Of a stretch of DNA of 64,000 bases, positions 44,590 to 57,332 are shown piece after piece (position 1 is the first letter of the stretch; every line of letters begins with the position of its first letter). Position numbers and translations under genes: made by a program. The stretch covers positions 33,823 to 97,822 of the forward strand of contig JBEWZL010000217.1 in the NCBI GenBank assembly GCA_045837725.1. Direction: 5' to 3'. The notes beneath the pieces are model-generated. The model did no database searches. It saw only the letters and a list, made by a program, of their open reading frames with translations, and was not told the origin of the DNA. The stretch comes from Vermamoeba vermiformis (taxonomy: Eukaryota > Tubulinea > Echinamoebida).

Positions 44590-47500
44590 ATGAAGTTCAA
44601 GAGCAAATTTTTCGAAGTTTATATCGAAAGCTTGGGGTTGGAGCTTCCAGAGTATCAAACTAAGCACAATGAAGACGACTCAAGGGAGTGCTTTATTCCT
44701 GCTTGTCTAGATGCGGCTTACAAAATCGTGCTCAAGAACACTAGCGACGTTATGATTGCCTTTGTTGTCAAGATTGATGGTCGCGCCAATTTTCACAACG
44801 ACTTCTCGCTTCGTTTCACCAAATTCAACAGTGAACGTGATCGGATTCGACGCAGGTCGTAAAATCGAAGGCCTGAAAGTGATTGAAGAGGTGCACGAGT
44901 TTGTATTTGGACGACCTCAAGTGCAAAATGGAGTTGCTAATAATAACAATGCCGCTGTCAGCTCGGGAACCATAGAAGTAATTGTACATCCGGCGAGTTT
45001 TCTACGCGAAGAAGGTAATTTGATAACACAATCCGTAATAGAGCTAACATTAATTTTCACAGAGAGGCTCGTACAAGCAACGAACGTCCAAATCACCAAT
45101 GTTTCAGGTCGCAGATTGAACGAACTGACCATGAAGCAATTTACCGACGGCGAGAAAGTGACCACGAAGGCGGGCAACAAAAAAGAAGCGCGCATATTTT
45201 CAACCAGCAAAGAGGCTAAAACTAAATATTCCATCTATGACGTGGACTACCGACGGACGTTGGCAAAGGCTGTCTTCAAATACCGAGGTACGAAACATTA
45301 ATTGCTTGCAAATATAATTCTTAATAATATTATTACTATACTAACGCTATTACCAGATTTATACAGCTTGTTACAGAAGAAAATTATTCCGGTTAAAGAA
45401 TTGCAAGATCTGATCGCCACCAACTCCAACTTGTTGAGACTGTTCTCAGATCACTACGAGATTAGTGACAAGTTGAAGTACATCGAACACGAACAGCGAC
45501 TGGGTGCAAAATCATACGTCAAAGCGACACGTAGGTTGCTGAAAGACTTGAAAGAGTTGCAAATGAATCCGTTGCCGACCATTGCCGCCAGTCCGTTGTC
45601 TGACGACCTGCTGCTATGGCACGCGAATTTGCATGGCACCAAAGGCTCGCCCTTCGAAGGCCTGACCTTCCACTTGGTATGCTCGATCTTACACGCTAGT
45701 TGCTATCGATAGCTAACCCTTGACATTAGGAGCTGTTGTTCAATGAAGCCTATCCTTTCGAACCACCACGCGTTCAAATGCTCAACTTTTTAGCGCACTC
45801 GAATGTCATTCACGGCTTCATTTGTCTCGACATGCTCGTCTCGGGAGATTTCGTTGCCGATCAAAACAAAGCGTACACAGGCTGGTCTAGCGCATATTCC
45901 TTGCTCTCAGTGTTGTTGCAGCTTCAAGCCTTTTTGTTCGATCGTGCCAATATGACTGATGAATCGATTGCTGCCGCGAAATTTCATCAACAACGATTCT
46001 CGTGCGCGTGCGGTCACTGCCTAACTCGACCATGGCCCGTGCACAATAACCAAGAAGCTCTTCCAGATAGCGAGAAAACAGTTAATAGTGAAGCACCGGT
46101 CATTGTTCCGAAACAGACGAAGTCCGCCCAGAAGACTGCACCAAAAGTCAAAAAAACAAGAAAGCCTGGCACAAACAATACCAAAGTCACACTGACGAAT
46201 TTGGTTTCAAAGCCCTCGCGGTTCATGAAAGCCATCCGATGCAATCCGAAGGCCATCATCTTGCCTATCTTGGCTGCAGCGGCACTTCCCAACATCTACA
46301 AGCACGCGTCGAAATATTCCGTGTCAATGGAAGAAATCAACGCTGCAATGTCGAAAGGCGTAGAAAAATTGACACAAATCAAGTCTGAAACATTGCAAAA
46401 TCTGCCCACGATATCCTCAATGTCATTCTCGATTTCACCAAATTTGGTGTTCACGCTGAAGATCTTCGGAATAATTATTTGCATCGGACTGGTCCAGTGG
46501 CTATTTATCACAGCAAGTGCCCAGACTCGAAACCAAAGAATTCGCGACGAAGAAGCGAAACTGAATCGAGCCCAATTAGAAGTCAAATTAAGACAAAAAG
46601 CAGAAAAAGAACGAAAATTAGCTAAACAATTGCAAAAGGCTAAGCAGAACCAAGCGAAAGATTTCAACGGCAGATTGCGGTACTATTATGACGACGATAT
46701 TGATAATACTCCAACGTTAAAAGAAGATCCTCCCACCACTTTAAACAACAGTTTGCTCAACAACAATCACATCGTTCATGAACAAGACGAATTCTTTGAA
46801 GCTCCGGCCAAGGCGAAAAAAGAACAACGAAGGGAAGCAAAATTAAAGGCCTTTTTGAAAGCGATAACTACCCCACCCAAGCCATCGAATTTGCCTAAAC
46901 GGGAAACCTACAACAATAACGGCGTTCAGATCGATCGAAAGACAGGCCGACCAATCAGAAAGTCGAAGTTTGCACGAAACAGCAACACCATAAAGAGAGA
47001 TTGGGGATCTGAAGTCGTACCTCCCGCGAGAGATTTACAATCTAAAAACAGATACAGCGTGCACGACGAATCTACCGAAGAGTCGTTCATGGAAAAGCAG
47101 CTCTTGTTAATGAACCATTCGTTGATTGATATGATGCGCAGCAACAAAAACAAGAACAATACTAAAAATGACACTCAGTCCGTCAAAAAATCTGTGGCAA
47201 TATTCCCTGCAATGCCGAATGAAATTCTGCTCGAGATGTAAGATAATAACCTGTGGTAATATCGTGGGCTAATTATCTTCCGTTTAGATTCTCGTACTTG
47301 AACCACTCTAACTTGATGTCGGTTGCTCGTGTGTGTAGCACTTTCAGAACTCTTGCATTTGACGGGTACGTAACTTGCTACGTAAAAAACCCTCGGCGTT
47401 CTAATCGCCCTGTTTAGTTTCTTGTGGGACCGTCGTGAGTTGATTTGTTTCCATTCAAAAGTCACTTTTGAAGAGGACGTTCTTGGCGTCGGTTTGAACG

Positions 47501-48586
47501 TGGAATATTATCCCGAGTAAGTTAAATTGGATTTTGTTAAACTAGCGCTCAGAGTACTGATCGATTTGTAGCTCCGATCGATTGTCAGCCATTACGAGTC
47601 CTCTGGATCTCTTATCGCACACTGCTTATCGCCGCGATAAAGTGCGCACTTCTGTGTGGAAAACTCAGTTCAAATTCTTCTTGCCGTTATGTACGTAGAA
47701 GTCACATATCTAATCCTCCATAATCTAACCAACGTAAAGACATCAATCGCAAGCACGGCCAGCAAGCAATTCCGCTCGTCAATGAAAGCTTGGCGGAGTT
47801 ACTTCGAAGACCCTTCGAGCCGTTGATGGCCCTCGAAGTGTTTCCGAAATTGATGAATACGATGGTCGTCGAGTTAATGGACAGAAAGCTGCACGCGTCA
47901 ATGAAGGCCTTGGAAGGATTTTGTTTCTTCCATCGTCTGTTGATCGAGTACACTTTGAGATATCCGGAAGTGCTTGAAAAAGTCGAATCGACTATCGAAA
48001 ACTTCATCGCCGATCGAAGAGCCCGCACTAAAAAAGCAGTACCGAACTTGGGAGAATTTTTGACACTGTTGACAGTCAGCCAAAAATACAACTGGGAAGA
48101 CGTGTGCGACATCTACATTGAAGAGCAATTGGTCAGAAATGTCAAGTGGGTCGTTCAAGCGCTGCCTAATTGGAACAAAGACTTTGATAGGTTGTCTAGA
48201 GACAACGCCATTCAACAGTTCTTGAACTCGACTCAAGTCTCGCAACGCTTGTTGATCTTCAATTACTATTTCTTGAAAGACGTCGCCAAGCCTAGAATAA
48301 GTCATGGTGATGTCAATTACATCAAACAGAACTACGACTTGCATTACGGCAAGCCAAGTCTTACGATCAGAAACGAGTTCCACAATGCAGTGAAGTACAT
48401 TCAAAAGCTCGACATTAGCAAGTGGAAGTAAGTACTACCGATCCAATGACCTTCAACAGTATCTAATGAGTCTTCTGCAGTGTTTTCTTCCATCACTTAG
48501 GCTTGGGCGCACCATCGAACAATGCGATTTACCAATGGATCGTGCAGGCTAGAAAAATATCTGCGTTGAGAAGATACCACAAGTAG
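44590..48586 (+). CDS. Ubiquitin-conjugating (E2) fold fused to an F-box
   Basis: Nine exons from ATG 44590 to stop 48586, about 1,150 residues. The N-terminal 200 residues (YKIVLKNTSD, STVNVIGFDAGR) are an unassigned beta-rich domain, with an apparent one-base frame change between about 44795 and 44820. The next exons encode an E2 fold: LLKDLKELQ, DDLLLWHANLHGTKGSPFEG, AYPFEPPRVQML, then the HPN-like HSNV and the active-site segment HGFICLDML. A hydrophobic stretch (FGIIICIGLVQWLFI) and charged coils follow. At 47200-47370 an F-box appears: FPAMPNEILLEIFSYLNHSN and VARVCSTFRTLAFDG. The remaining 400 residues are unassigned, ending APSNNAIYQWIV. E2 enzymes carry ubiquitin; F-box proteins choose substrates. 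Both in one membrane-linked chain is unusual. Confidence 0.8.
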
Positions 48587-48676
48587 TTTTGATGGCGTTT
48601 ATTATCATTTGCTTATCGCCACGTTTTCAATAAATAATTTTTCGGCTAGATTTATAAGATAAATATGTAATTGTAT

Positions 48677-51436
48677 TTACAACATCCACGCTACAACAAT
48701 ACCAACAGCAGCCCACAACGACAACATGATGTACGAAGACGTCGAAGTTTGTTGGTTGTTGGGTGAAGGCTGGATCATGGTCGGTTGTTCAGGTGGTGTG
48801 AACGGTGGTGTGAATGGTGGATTTTCTGGACCGGCACCAATAATTCCGTACTTGAAGTTGATCGGATAAGCACCGCGACCGGTGTGCTTGGGCAAGTCAT
48901 TTGCTGCAAGAGAGGGTACTGCGTTGCCGTTCCAAGCCAACAAAACATAAGTAGACGATCCGTTGGTCAAAATCGGGTAGCGATCTACGTAATTATTAGT
49001 CAACAAGGTCTTCAAGAATGACGTTAACACATACCGCTAGCCAAAGGACGCGTGAAATTGTAAATGACATCGTCGCCAACAACTTCAAGTGAGTTATCTG
49101 TCGAGTTCCACGAAATCAAAGTGTCATCGTTCCACGTGGCCAACTGTTCGGTGGTGTTTCGAAGGAAGAATTTCTGCAAAAGTTAGCCTCTAGGTCATTG
49201 AAGCGGCTGTAAACACGTGATGTACGTACACCGAAGACATCCGTTCCGTTGTTAAATGCCAACAGGCATTCTGAAGTGATCATGGCACCGTTGTAGTTGA
49301 AACCAATAGCGAGCCAGCCCTTGGCCTGTTGACGAATCGAAAAACTAACAGTATCGTCGGCACTGCGCGATAAGTTAGTAAAACAGCTTCAACGATAAAG
49401 AACTTCGACGTACTTGAGCGTGTAGGTGAGAGTAGAAGGACCAACCACCCTACAAGTTGCATCGATTAGTTAGCACGAAATTAAAACACAAACTCGTGTA
49501 AGGACGTACAAAGTGACAGGCTGGCCGATTTCAACAGGTTTGACAGGAGGGACAACAGGAGCGCTAACAGGAGCTTGAGGCACTTGACCATTAGGGCCCA
49601 CGTAAGCAAGAGCGTACACGGCACCTCTGTTGTCATCCGAGAAGAAGATGCACTCGTTGTAAGCCTTGCAAGGACCAACGACTACGGCCACAGGACGAAT
49701 GAAAAAGCTGCTGGGATCATTGCCCCAGAAGATTTGTTCGTAGTTTGTGGGATTATTGTTGTCGTCCAAGTTCAAGAAACCAATCATTCGGCCCTTGGAC
49801 GGCGATCTGAACGTGAAATTAAATTTAACTTTCGGCGTGTCAATTCCATACCTGTTCCAGCTACCGTGCGAAGGAATAATAGCCATTTTGCCCTTCTTGC
49901 CGGGAATACGATCGCCGTTGTAGAACACAATGTCCAGCGGAGCAATGTGCGCGGGCAAGTTGTAGACGGGAGGAATGTTATTGCCTTGGTTGCGACACCA
50001 CGCGTCAGTGTGACTGCAGCACATCAATAAGTGTTAAAATTTATCATAATAATTTGCTGATTAGATCTACTTACGTGGTATCAGTCGATGAAGTGGCCCA
50101 TTGCGTGCCCACGCCGAGTCCTTGCGCGAAGCTGAGATTGCCATTATCTCCAGGCCCTTCACTCCAGCAGAAAGGATAGCCGTAAAACTGACCAGCATGC
50201 GTGTCCAGGAAGATGTTAACTTCTTCGCTCGGATTGGTGTTGTGAATGTCACCGAACTCGGTTCTAGTAGCAATACCGAGGTCATCCATGCCGTTCTATT
50301 GGTACGCAGTTAGTTAGTTGAGCTTATTCATGCACGGTCATATATGCACATACCTCGACACCCCACAATCGTCCTTGATTGTCGAATCTCAAACCCACTT
50401 CATTTCTCGTGCCATCAGCTGGAAGATACCGCGTCAATAAACCAGTGCAAGGAAGTAAAAGTACGCACCAAATACTTGCGTGTCAGCACCGTAATTCTTG
50501 GGGTAGGTGCCGTCGAGGGCGAATCTGATGACGCGTGCTCGACTGCTGTCCGCGTCAATGTTGTCTCCGCTACCAATGCTACAAGTGATATGGTTAGTGA
50601 GTGCTAAGCAAGTACTTGAGGTCTACACGACGTACTTGACATAGACATTGTTTTTGGAGTCAAACTCGAGTGTTCTTGTCTCGTGATTTCCCTTGACCGG
50701 CATGCCTTGCAAAATGACTTGCGATTGTCCCAGTGGCTTGCAATAGTTAGCTTCAGCATACTCCCATCTGCGAGTACAAATGAATAAGATTGCTAAGCTA
50801 TTTGTGAAACGGTATGCCATACTATAAAGAGTAAAATGATTCGGTCGAATTTTCCGCGATTTTGTTCAATCATTGCTTACGCAAGATTCAGATCGTATCT
50901 TTAGTAATTATCAACTTACCTGTAAACGTTTTGGTCGCTCGAAGCGTAAATGTAGCCATCGTGATAGCGCAGTGCGTGGTTCAAGCCAAGGCCTGAAAAC
51001 AAAGTTACGCTATCGACAAGGTTGGTGTCGTTCTCCCATAAGACCATAATAGAGGCACTGTTGCGAGCAAGTACCAACAAGTCTCCATTGGGTACTAAAT
51101 CCATGCCACGAGCATTGGCCACATCTGATCGCAAAGTTAGTACGATCGAGAACTATCTGACTTTCTGTGATAGTTAAGAACACGTGAAAACAATGGCAAA
51201 GGTACGTACTTGTTTTGTAGGTAAACACGCAGTAATTAGGATTAATTCCTGCGGTGGACATGTCGATCATCGAATCCGCGCAGCTGACTACAAATAATCA
51301 TTATTAACCTTCTATATTTCAGGTGCGTGCCTGTGCTAGCATTCTTAAACTTACCTGCACTGACTGCGTGAAACGTCACAGCAAAAACTGTTAAGACGAG
51401 AAGCAGGATTGAGCTTGAACGAGTTGCTTTTCTCAT
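48677..51436 (-). CDS. GPI-anchored sorbosone/pyranose dehydrogenase with DOMON domain
   Basis: A gene of over ten exons from ATG 51436 to stop 48677. The leader SSSILLLVLTVFAVTFHAVS is a signal peptide. The catalytic part is a six-bladed PQQ-type sugar dehydrogenase: RGMDLVPNGDLLVLAR, GLNHALRYHDGYIYAS, VGLRFDNQGRLWGVENG and PSHGSWNR. After a Pro/Val-rich linker (QAPVSAPVVPPVKPVE) comes a DOMON (cytochrome-like) domain: WLAIGFNYNGAMIT, ATWNDDTLISW and the late His in KHTGRGAYPI; the Met and His could bind haem. A Pro/Thr stalk and SSYIMLSLWAAVGIVVAWML form the GPI signal. The layout suggests extracellular sugar oxidation with electron passage to the DOMON haem. Known fungal AA12 enzymes instead carry the cytochrome at the N-terminus. 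Confidence 0.85.
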
Positions 51437-52713
51437 GTTGTTTGTCTTTAACTTGCGATCGTAAATCGTAAAATAAAAATAAAATGGAATCGTGCGAAAG
51501 ACCCGGTGAAAACAGAAAAATTTAGTGCAACGATTAATCGAAACAGGAGCGAGAGATCTAACAAAAAATTGATAGAAATTTGATACAACGGAAATGAGTA
51601 ATTGAATTTAACCGTAAGCGTGCACTATGTAATAAATAAACAACATTTTGCGTGCACCATCAGACGTAAAATTCAAAATTTTTAAGTAATTTGCTTTTGT
51701 TAAATCTGAGGAAATAATTGCGATAAAGCATATCATTAAATAAATTATTATTATTTAATAAAATAGAATATTGGCCAACCGTAAATATAATAAATCAGAC
51801 CAAATATTAATAGATGAGATTTGAAACCAGTATAAGTAATATGTAATAAGTACCTTTCAGCTCATTCCAGTAAAGAATAGTGATGTGTTATTGGAATTAA
51901 TTGCATTAAGCTGAGAGCTCACATGCTGAAGATCAATTGAGATCAAATTTAGTTGATTGTTGCGAAAATAATATACACCCGGTTGCTGCAGCAACCTGTT
52001 GACCTCGTTTAAATGGGTCAGATACCATGTTAGTACGGTGTTCCTCATAATTCACAATGGTAAGAACAAATGACCTTTTTCCCGCGATCATTGTTGCAAC
52101 ACAGCGAACCCTTGTACACCAAAGGACCCAAGCGTATCAATATGGTTGATATTTGTGCTTATGCAACGAACAACTTCTGAAAGTCGAGGAGGCTGAGTAG
52201 AGAGGCGCAAAGGGAGCGAGATCAAAAGCTTTCGCGACAGAACCTTTACTAAACGTAATAATTAATTTTAAAAGGTAAGAATTCATATTTAATTGTAACA
52301 TACTCTTTAAACGTCAGTGAGGAGTTAAACAATTAATTAAATTATTTTTGCAACCTAGATTTCAAACGGACATCGTAATGCTATTCTCAGCCCTTGGTTG
52401 ATTATGGAAAATTAGATAAACGAACGGTATCGTACGTGTTTGAAGTCGTTTGGTTCATGCGCCAGGAGTAACTTGATTCGCGTCGTTCACAGACTCTGAT
52501 AACTTGCCAATTAGTTTGGCAGTGCGAAGAGCGATGCTAGCGGAGCTGACAACGGACTGATTGAATGGAAAACGGAGGGCGTGGGAAATTAACTCGCGCG
52601 TGACACACGGTGCACAACCCGCATACCTCGTGTGGGTCTCAATTTCCCATTAAATTAACTTTTAAGAAGAGGTGAAGAGCCACGCGTCCTTGTCCTTATT
52701 GGTATCAAATACA
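51437..52713. other. Long intergenic region, one weak small ORF
   Basis: Divergent promoter region of the dehydrogenase (minus) and first PA/7TM gene (plus), about 1.28 kb. On the minus strand at 51857-52048 a 63-codon frame (MRNTVLTWYLTHLNEVNRLL...) is plausible in composition but unsupported. No other feature was recognised. Confidence 0.4.
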
Positions 52714-54638
52714 ATGAACGCACGACAGATCTGGATCCTCGCGTCTTTCATTACGTTATCCTGCGTACACTTGGCTCGCGGAGAAGTTAGAATTGAATCT
52801 GGCGCATTAAATGGCACCATTATAGCCTCGGCTCAATTCTACAAAAAAGGTAAGTTCTCAGCTACGGGTCCGGTTGATCAGTAAATAACAGTAATTTTGC
52901 TTTGAATTAGGTGACGACTTTACCTCGTTTTTTACACCAGTCAGCGGATATATGGCACTGAATAATGCAACTGATGTCGCTGGCAAAATTGTTGTATTAG
53001 ACTTTGTTGCGGTTCAAGTGGTCTACAAACACTTTTTCGACATCCAAGATCGAGGCGCTATTGGCATATTATACAATGCGAATACACGTAAGTCGTCATT
53101 AGTTTTTTCTCTTCGTAATGTCGGGGCGGCTCACTTTGAGATCCCGTGACATTTAACGGTCGCAATCGCGCATCTGAATTTTTTAAAATTTCACGCTCGT
53201 ATCAACACGTTTTAATACGTTTCTCGTTGAATAATATCAGACTAGTGTAAGCGGAGGCAGTCCGGATAGTATAATTTCGACACTTGCTTCGAACTTCCAA
53301 TTTAGTAAAGCAATTACCATAAACCCAAGTGATCGCATTTATTAAAATTTATTGATGAAAATCTTTCTCTCCTTTTTGTTAGTTTGTAGTGAATAATTCA
53401 ATAATTTTTAGTCGTGCCTGGGCAATATTTCTGCACGTACACCGGTGAAGATGTCCAGCAACTCGTTATTCCCGTTGCAGAGGTGTCGCAGGACAAATTC
53501 GAACTTGTTCACGACTTACTCGCCCAAGGAGAGCAGATCTACGTCACTCTGACCTCAGAAGGTAATTTACTCGTTCGTGAAACGTAATTTATCGACATTT
53601 TCCCAAATAGGAAATCCATGGACAGATCTGATAGTCAACAATGTCGCCACGATAATAGTCTTTCGATTCTTATTAGGAGCTACTTCTGTGGGGTTAATAG
53701 GCTTTGCGCTGTACAAACTGGTTTTGTTCGTGCGCGTACAAGGCAGCCAATTCAACGTGCCACAGGTGTGCTTGGGATTGGAGATCATTTCAAATATGTG
53801 TACGTCATTTAACGTCTCATTATTTCTCCTGTATTAATTTTTATAATAGGGCGAGTAATATATTTCAGTGGTGACCCTTTCGGTTGTTTCTACATCTACG
53901 GATCTGCGGCTTCAAGCTTTCTCGATTCAATCAGTCTTCCTTACACTACAGCAACCTTCGTGCTGATTACTTTCTACTGGTAAGTACTGCGTGCGATGAA
54001 TGAGCTCTATTGACATCGATACTGCAGGCACGAAGCGGTGACGGACACGTCGATTAAAATTTACCCATTTTTGGCGAAGCTTCAGATCCCATTCTTCGTG
54101 ATCATGTTGGTAATTATTGCCGTCGATTTAACTGTCAGTTTGCTTGGCTACTTCTATGGTGCGGATACTTCAGTGCTGACGATAATCTACATCGTAATCT
54201 CGTTTGGATTTATAGTCTTTTATTTCGTCACTGTCGGAAAATTGATGCGACGCATGCAAAAGTCTCAAGCCTACGGCAGACGCGAGAAGAGATTAACAAA
54301 GGTTCGTATTTATTTGATTCTATGACAGTATTACTTAAGAATTTTACGTCGGTTAGGTGAATCAAAAAATGATCCTTAACGGAATCACCAAGTTCTTACT
54401 CGTCATCGTTGGTGCAATATTCGCGATTAGAACAATGAATGCAACACCAGTCCCGCAGTATGTATTGACCGCTTTGCTGGGAACTGTGATCGATGTCGAT
54501 TCATTTGCTCGGATTTATTTGTTTGAAGTGCGCAAGAAGAGCTCGTCAAGTAAAGGCTCGAACTCGCAGGGTAGCACTGTATCGACTAACATGGCTGCTA
54601 CTGCCTCGCAAGAGCCAAAAGAGTCTCAACAAGTGTAG
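52714..54638 (+). CDS. PA-domain seven-transmembrane protein, copy 1
   Basis: Seven exons from ATG 52714 to stop 54638, about 450 residues. A signal peptide (WILASFITLSCVHLARG) leads into a protease-associated-like domain: ASAQFYKKGDDF, AGKIVVLDFV, DRGAIGILY and VIPVAEVS. Seven hydrophobic spans follow, for example VFRFLLGATSVGLIGFALY, IPFFVIMLVIIAVDLTVSLL, IIYIVISFGFIVFYFVTVGK and ITKFLLVIVGAIFAI. The Ser-rich tail is cytosolic. The conserved QVCLGLEIISNM, DPFGCFY and FYWHEAVTD segments may mark the family. An extracellular ligand-binding domain joined to seven spans suggests a receptor; a link to TOM1/GPR137-type seven-span proteins is possible but unproven. Confidence 0.75.
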
Positions 54639-54916
54639 GGTGGACGTGTAAAAATTGTAAACTAATTTTCAAGCATGTTGCATTTTGATGCAATTTCAAA
54701 ACGATAACGATTTGCGTAAGTGTAAGGTTCAACTTACTGATTTGGATGATGCTTCCAGACAGGGTATAACTATGGTTATATGTAGAGCGGGATTATCCCT
54801 TTCGGCACGTCAATCTCGACGTGACATATTCAATATTAACTTCGAACATTTTTTCTGATTTGATTTAACTTAATAACTGCAACACCACGAAGCTTATATT
54901 AACGCGATAGAAGTAA

Positions 54917-56824
54917 ATGAAGCTCTCCCAGAGTATATCGTGTGTACTGTTGCTAACAATGATTGGGCTCTGCCGCGTGTCCCATGCCATGCTCACCGTA
55001 GAAAGCGGCTCGTTGAACGGAACCACAATAAGGACCGCTCAATTTTACAAGAAAGGTAAGAGAAAAATGTGTTGTGCCTTCACGTCACATCTCGTGGTAC
55101 TTCAGACTTAAAGTTATACTAACACTTGGCTAATTTAGGCGATGACTTTACCTCAGTGTTTAATCCCATCAGCGGGTACTTAGCATTGGAAAACTCGACG
55201 GATGCGCTAGTTAACGGAAGGATCGTTTTCCTACCGCAAGTTTCGGAGCAAGTAACGTACGCTCATTTCTTCGCTCTTCAAGACCGCGGTGCTATAGGCA
55301 TTGTATTCATTACAAAAACACGTAAGTCACTCACTTCGGAATCCGGATGACCTAAACTGCACGTGCTCATTTTTTTTCAGGTGTGCCTGGTCAATATTTT
55401 TGCACTTACACCGGTGAAGATGTACAACGACTGGTTATTCCCGTTGCCGAAATATCATTAAGCGAGGTTAGTTCGCTCTTTACGTTGGTTGCACAAGGAG
55501 AAGAGATCTTCGTAACATTATCTTCCGAAGGTAAAATATTGACATATTGAAAAAATAGTATAATTACTTAGTATATTCTTCTTTCTTTAAACGCATGTCC
55601 TGACCGGTATTAATTATTTCTAAAATTAGCTTCAAATCGTTTTTTAAATAATCTCTTTGATTTAGGAAATGAATGGACGAATATTATTGTCAACAATATT
55701 GCAACGTTAATTGTGCACAGAATAATTTTGGGGGCAACCAGCGTCGGTTTGATCGGCTACGCGCTGTCAAAGTTAATTTTGTTCGTGAAGAATCAAGGGC
55801 CGCAATTCAACGTGCCCCAAGTGTGCTTAGCACTAGAGATAATCTCTAATATGTGTAAGTGTTTAAATTTGATTTAATGATTTTGAGACGTGGATTGCAA
55901 TCCAAAATTTCGCAACTGGCCCGTCAGTTAATTAACGATATACGATGGATTAGGGAGAGTTATTTGGCTCAGCGGTGACCCTTTGGGCTGCTTCTACAAT
56001 TATGGCTCCGCTATCTCGAGTTTTCTTGACACGATCAGCCTTCCGTACGCGACAGCAACATTTGTTTTAATTACATTCTACTGGTATGAGCTTACATCAT
56101 AATGTATCATCATCTAATACTAAGGGCTTGCCTTAGGTACGAAGCAGTCAGCGACACGTCGATTAAAATTTATCCGTTTTTGTCGAAGCTTCAGATCCCA
56201 TTCTTCGTGATCATGCTGGTGATTATTGCTGTCGATCTCATCGTTAGCTTGCTCGGGTACTTCAACGGTATCGATACTGGTGCCCTAACTATTGTCTACA
56301 TCCTCATTTCTACTGCTTTCGTCATCTTCTACTTTATTACTGTTGGAAAAATAACCAAGCGATTGAAGAATTCTCAAGCTACTGGTAGAAGGATCAAGCA
56401 TCTCTCTAGCGTACGTTGTTGTTATTTTACTTTATTTAGAAATTCACGAATTTACCGGAGATAACCCGGCGAAAGTCTTTAATTTAACGTCTGTCAATTT
56501 TAGGTAAATCAAAAGATGATTCTGAACGGCATTACGAAGTTTTCGCTCGTTATTGTAGCGATTGCATTCGCTTTCGATTCCGTCAGTTCCATGCCCTTGC
56601 CTCAATACGTAACGACTATATTCATTGTCGTTGTGATTGATGTCGATTCCTGGGCTCGTATTTTCCTCTTTGACGTGCGCAAGAAAGGCTCGTCGACAAG
56701 CAAGGGTTCCAACTCTGGAGATAACAACAATACTAGCTCTGGTCGCACTGCCTCCACAACAAATGTGGGAGCAACTGATGATTTGCGGGCTAGTTCATCG
56801 TTGCAGGTTGAGAATCAGATTTAA
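54917..56824 (+). CDS. PA-domain seven-transmembrane protein, copy 2
   Basis: Tandem paralogue of the gene at 52714-54638, in the same strand and exon plan, from ATG 54917 (MKLSQSISCVLLLTMIGL) to stop 56824. It keeps the PA-like domain (DRGAIGIVFITKT, VPGQYFCTYTGEDVQ), the segments QVCLALEIISNM and DPLGCFYNYGSA, the strongly conserved KIYPFLSKLQIPFFVIMLV span and a Ser/Thr/Asn-rich tail. The spacing to copy 1 is 278 bp. Nothing broken was seen. The two may have split ligand ranges, since the PA-like part differs more than the spans do. Confidence 0.75.
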
Positions 56825-56849
56825 TGTATTGTATTGTATTGTATTGTAT
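56825..56849 (+). repeat. Microsatellite, 5-bp unit TATTG
   Basis: About five units of TATTG directly after the stop of PA/7TM copy 2. It marks the change to the repeat-rich right end. Confidence 0.85.
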
Positions 56850-57074
56850 ACCTCTAAAGATGCTGTTGCTTATCATTTCGAGTTGGTGCCTCTCTTTGTC
56901 CCTCCCCAATGATATCAATTTCAATGGCCTTAGTTCCTCCAAGCACAAAATATGTTTATTTTGTCATAAACAACTGTAAAATAATTATCATCCATGATAG
57001 TTAAAAACCTTTAAAGCCCTTCTGGCATTTATGAGCAAGTTTGAGTCAGCCACAACTGTTTGAAGGATACTGTA

Positions 57075-57332
57075 ATGAGACTAGTCTTGTAAGTAAGTAA
57101 TTACAATTGGGTATGGGAAAGAACCTATGTGTGTGTTTATTCTTAACTAACGTACAAATGTTTTAGGATGTGTGGACAAGAACGCAACGTCCGTTTTATC
57201 AAGTTTATTTGGTCGTTTCACTGCCACTCGCTCGTGTTGGCAATGTTAGCCTTCTTGTTTGACTGTGTGTTCAAGTTCAACAAGAAATTTGCCCACGAGA
57301 TCAATGCCCTTCCTCCGCTAGCTTTGGTCTAA
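57075..57332 (+). CDS. Possible small two-exon protein, 59 residues
   Basis: ATG at 57075 (MRLVL) with a donor GTAAGT after 14 bases joins, through TTTTAG, to the exon 57167-57332 reading MCGQERNVRFIKFIWSFHCH then SLVLAMLAFLFDCVFKF and a stop. One membrane-spanning segment is likely. The frame is consistent, but the gene is unsupported by family resemblance. On the minus strand an open stretch (57329-57485, SPKKKEKDN...) has its stop overlapping this one; one of the two is probably chance. Confidence 0.3.
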
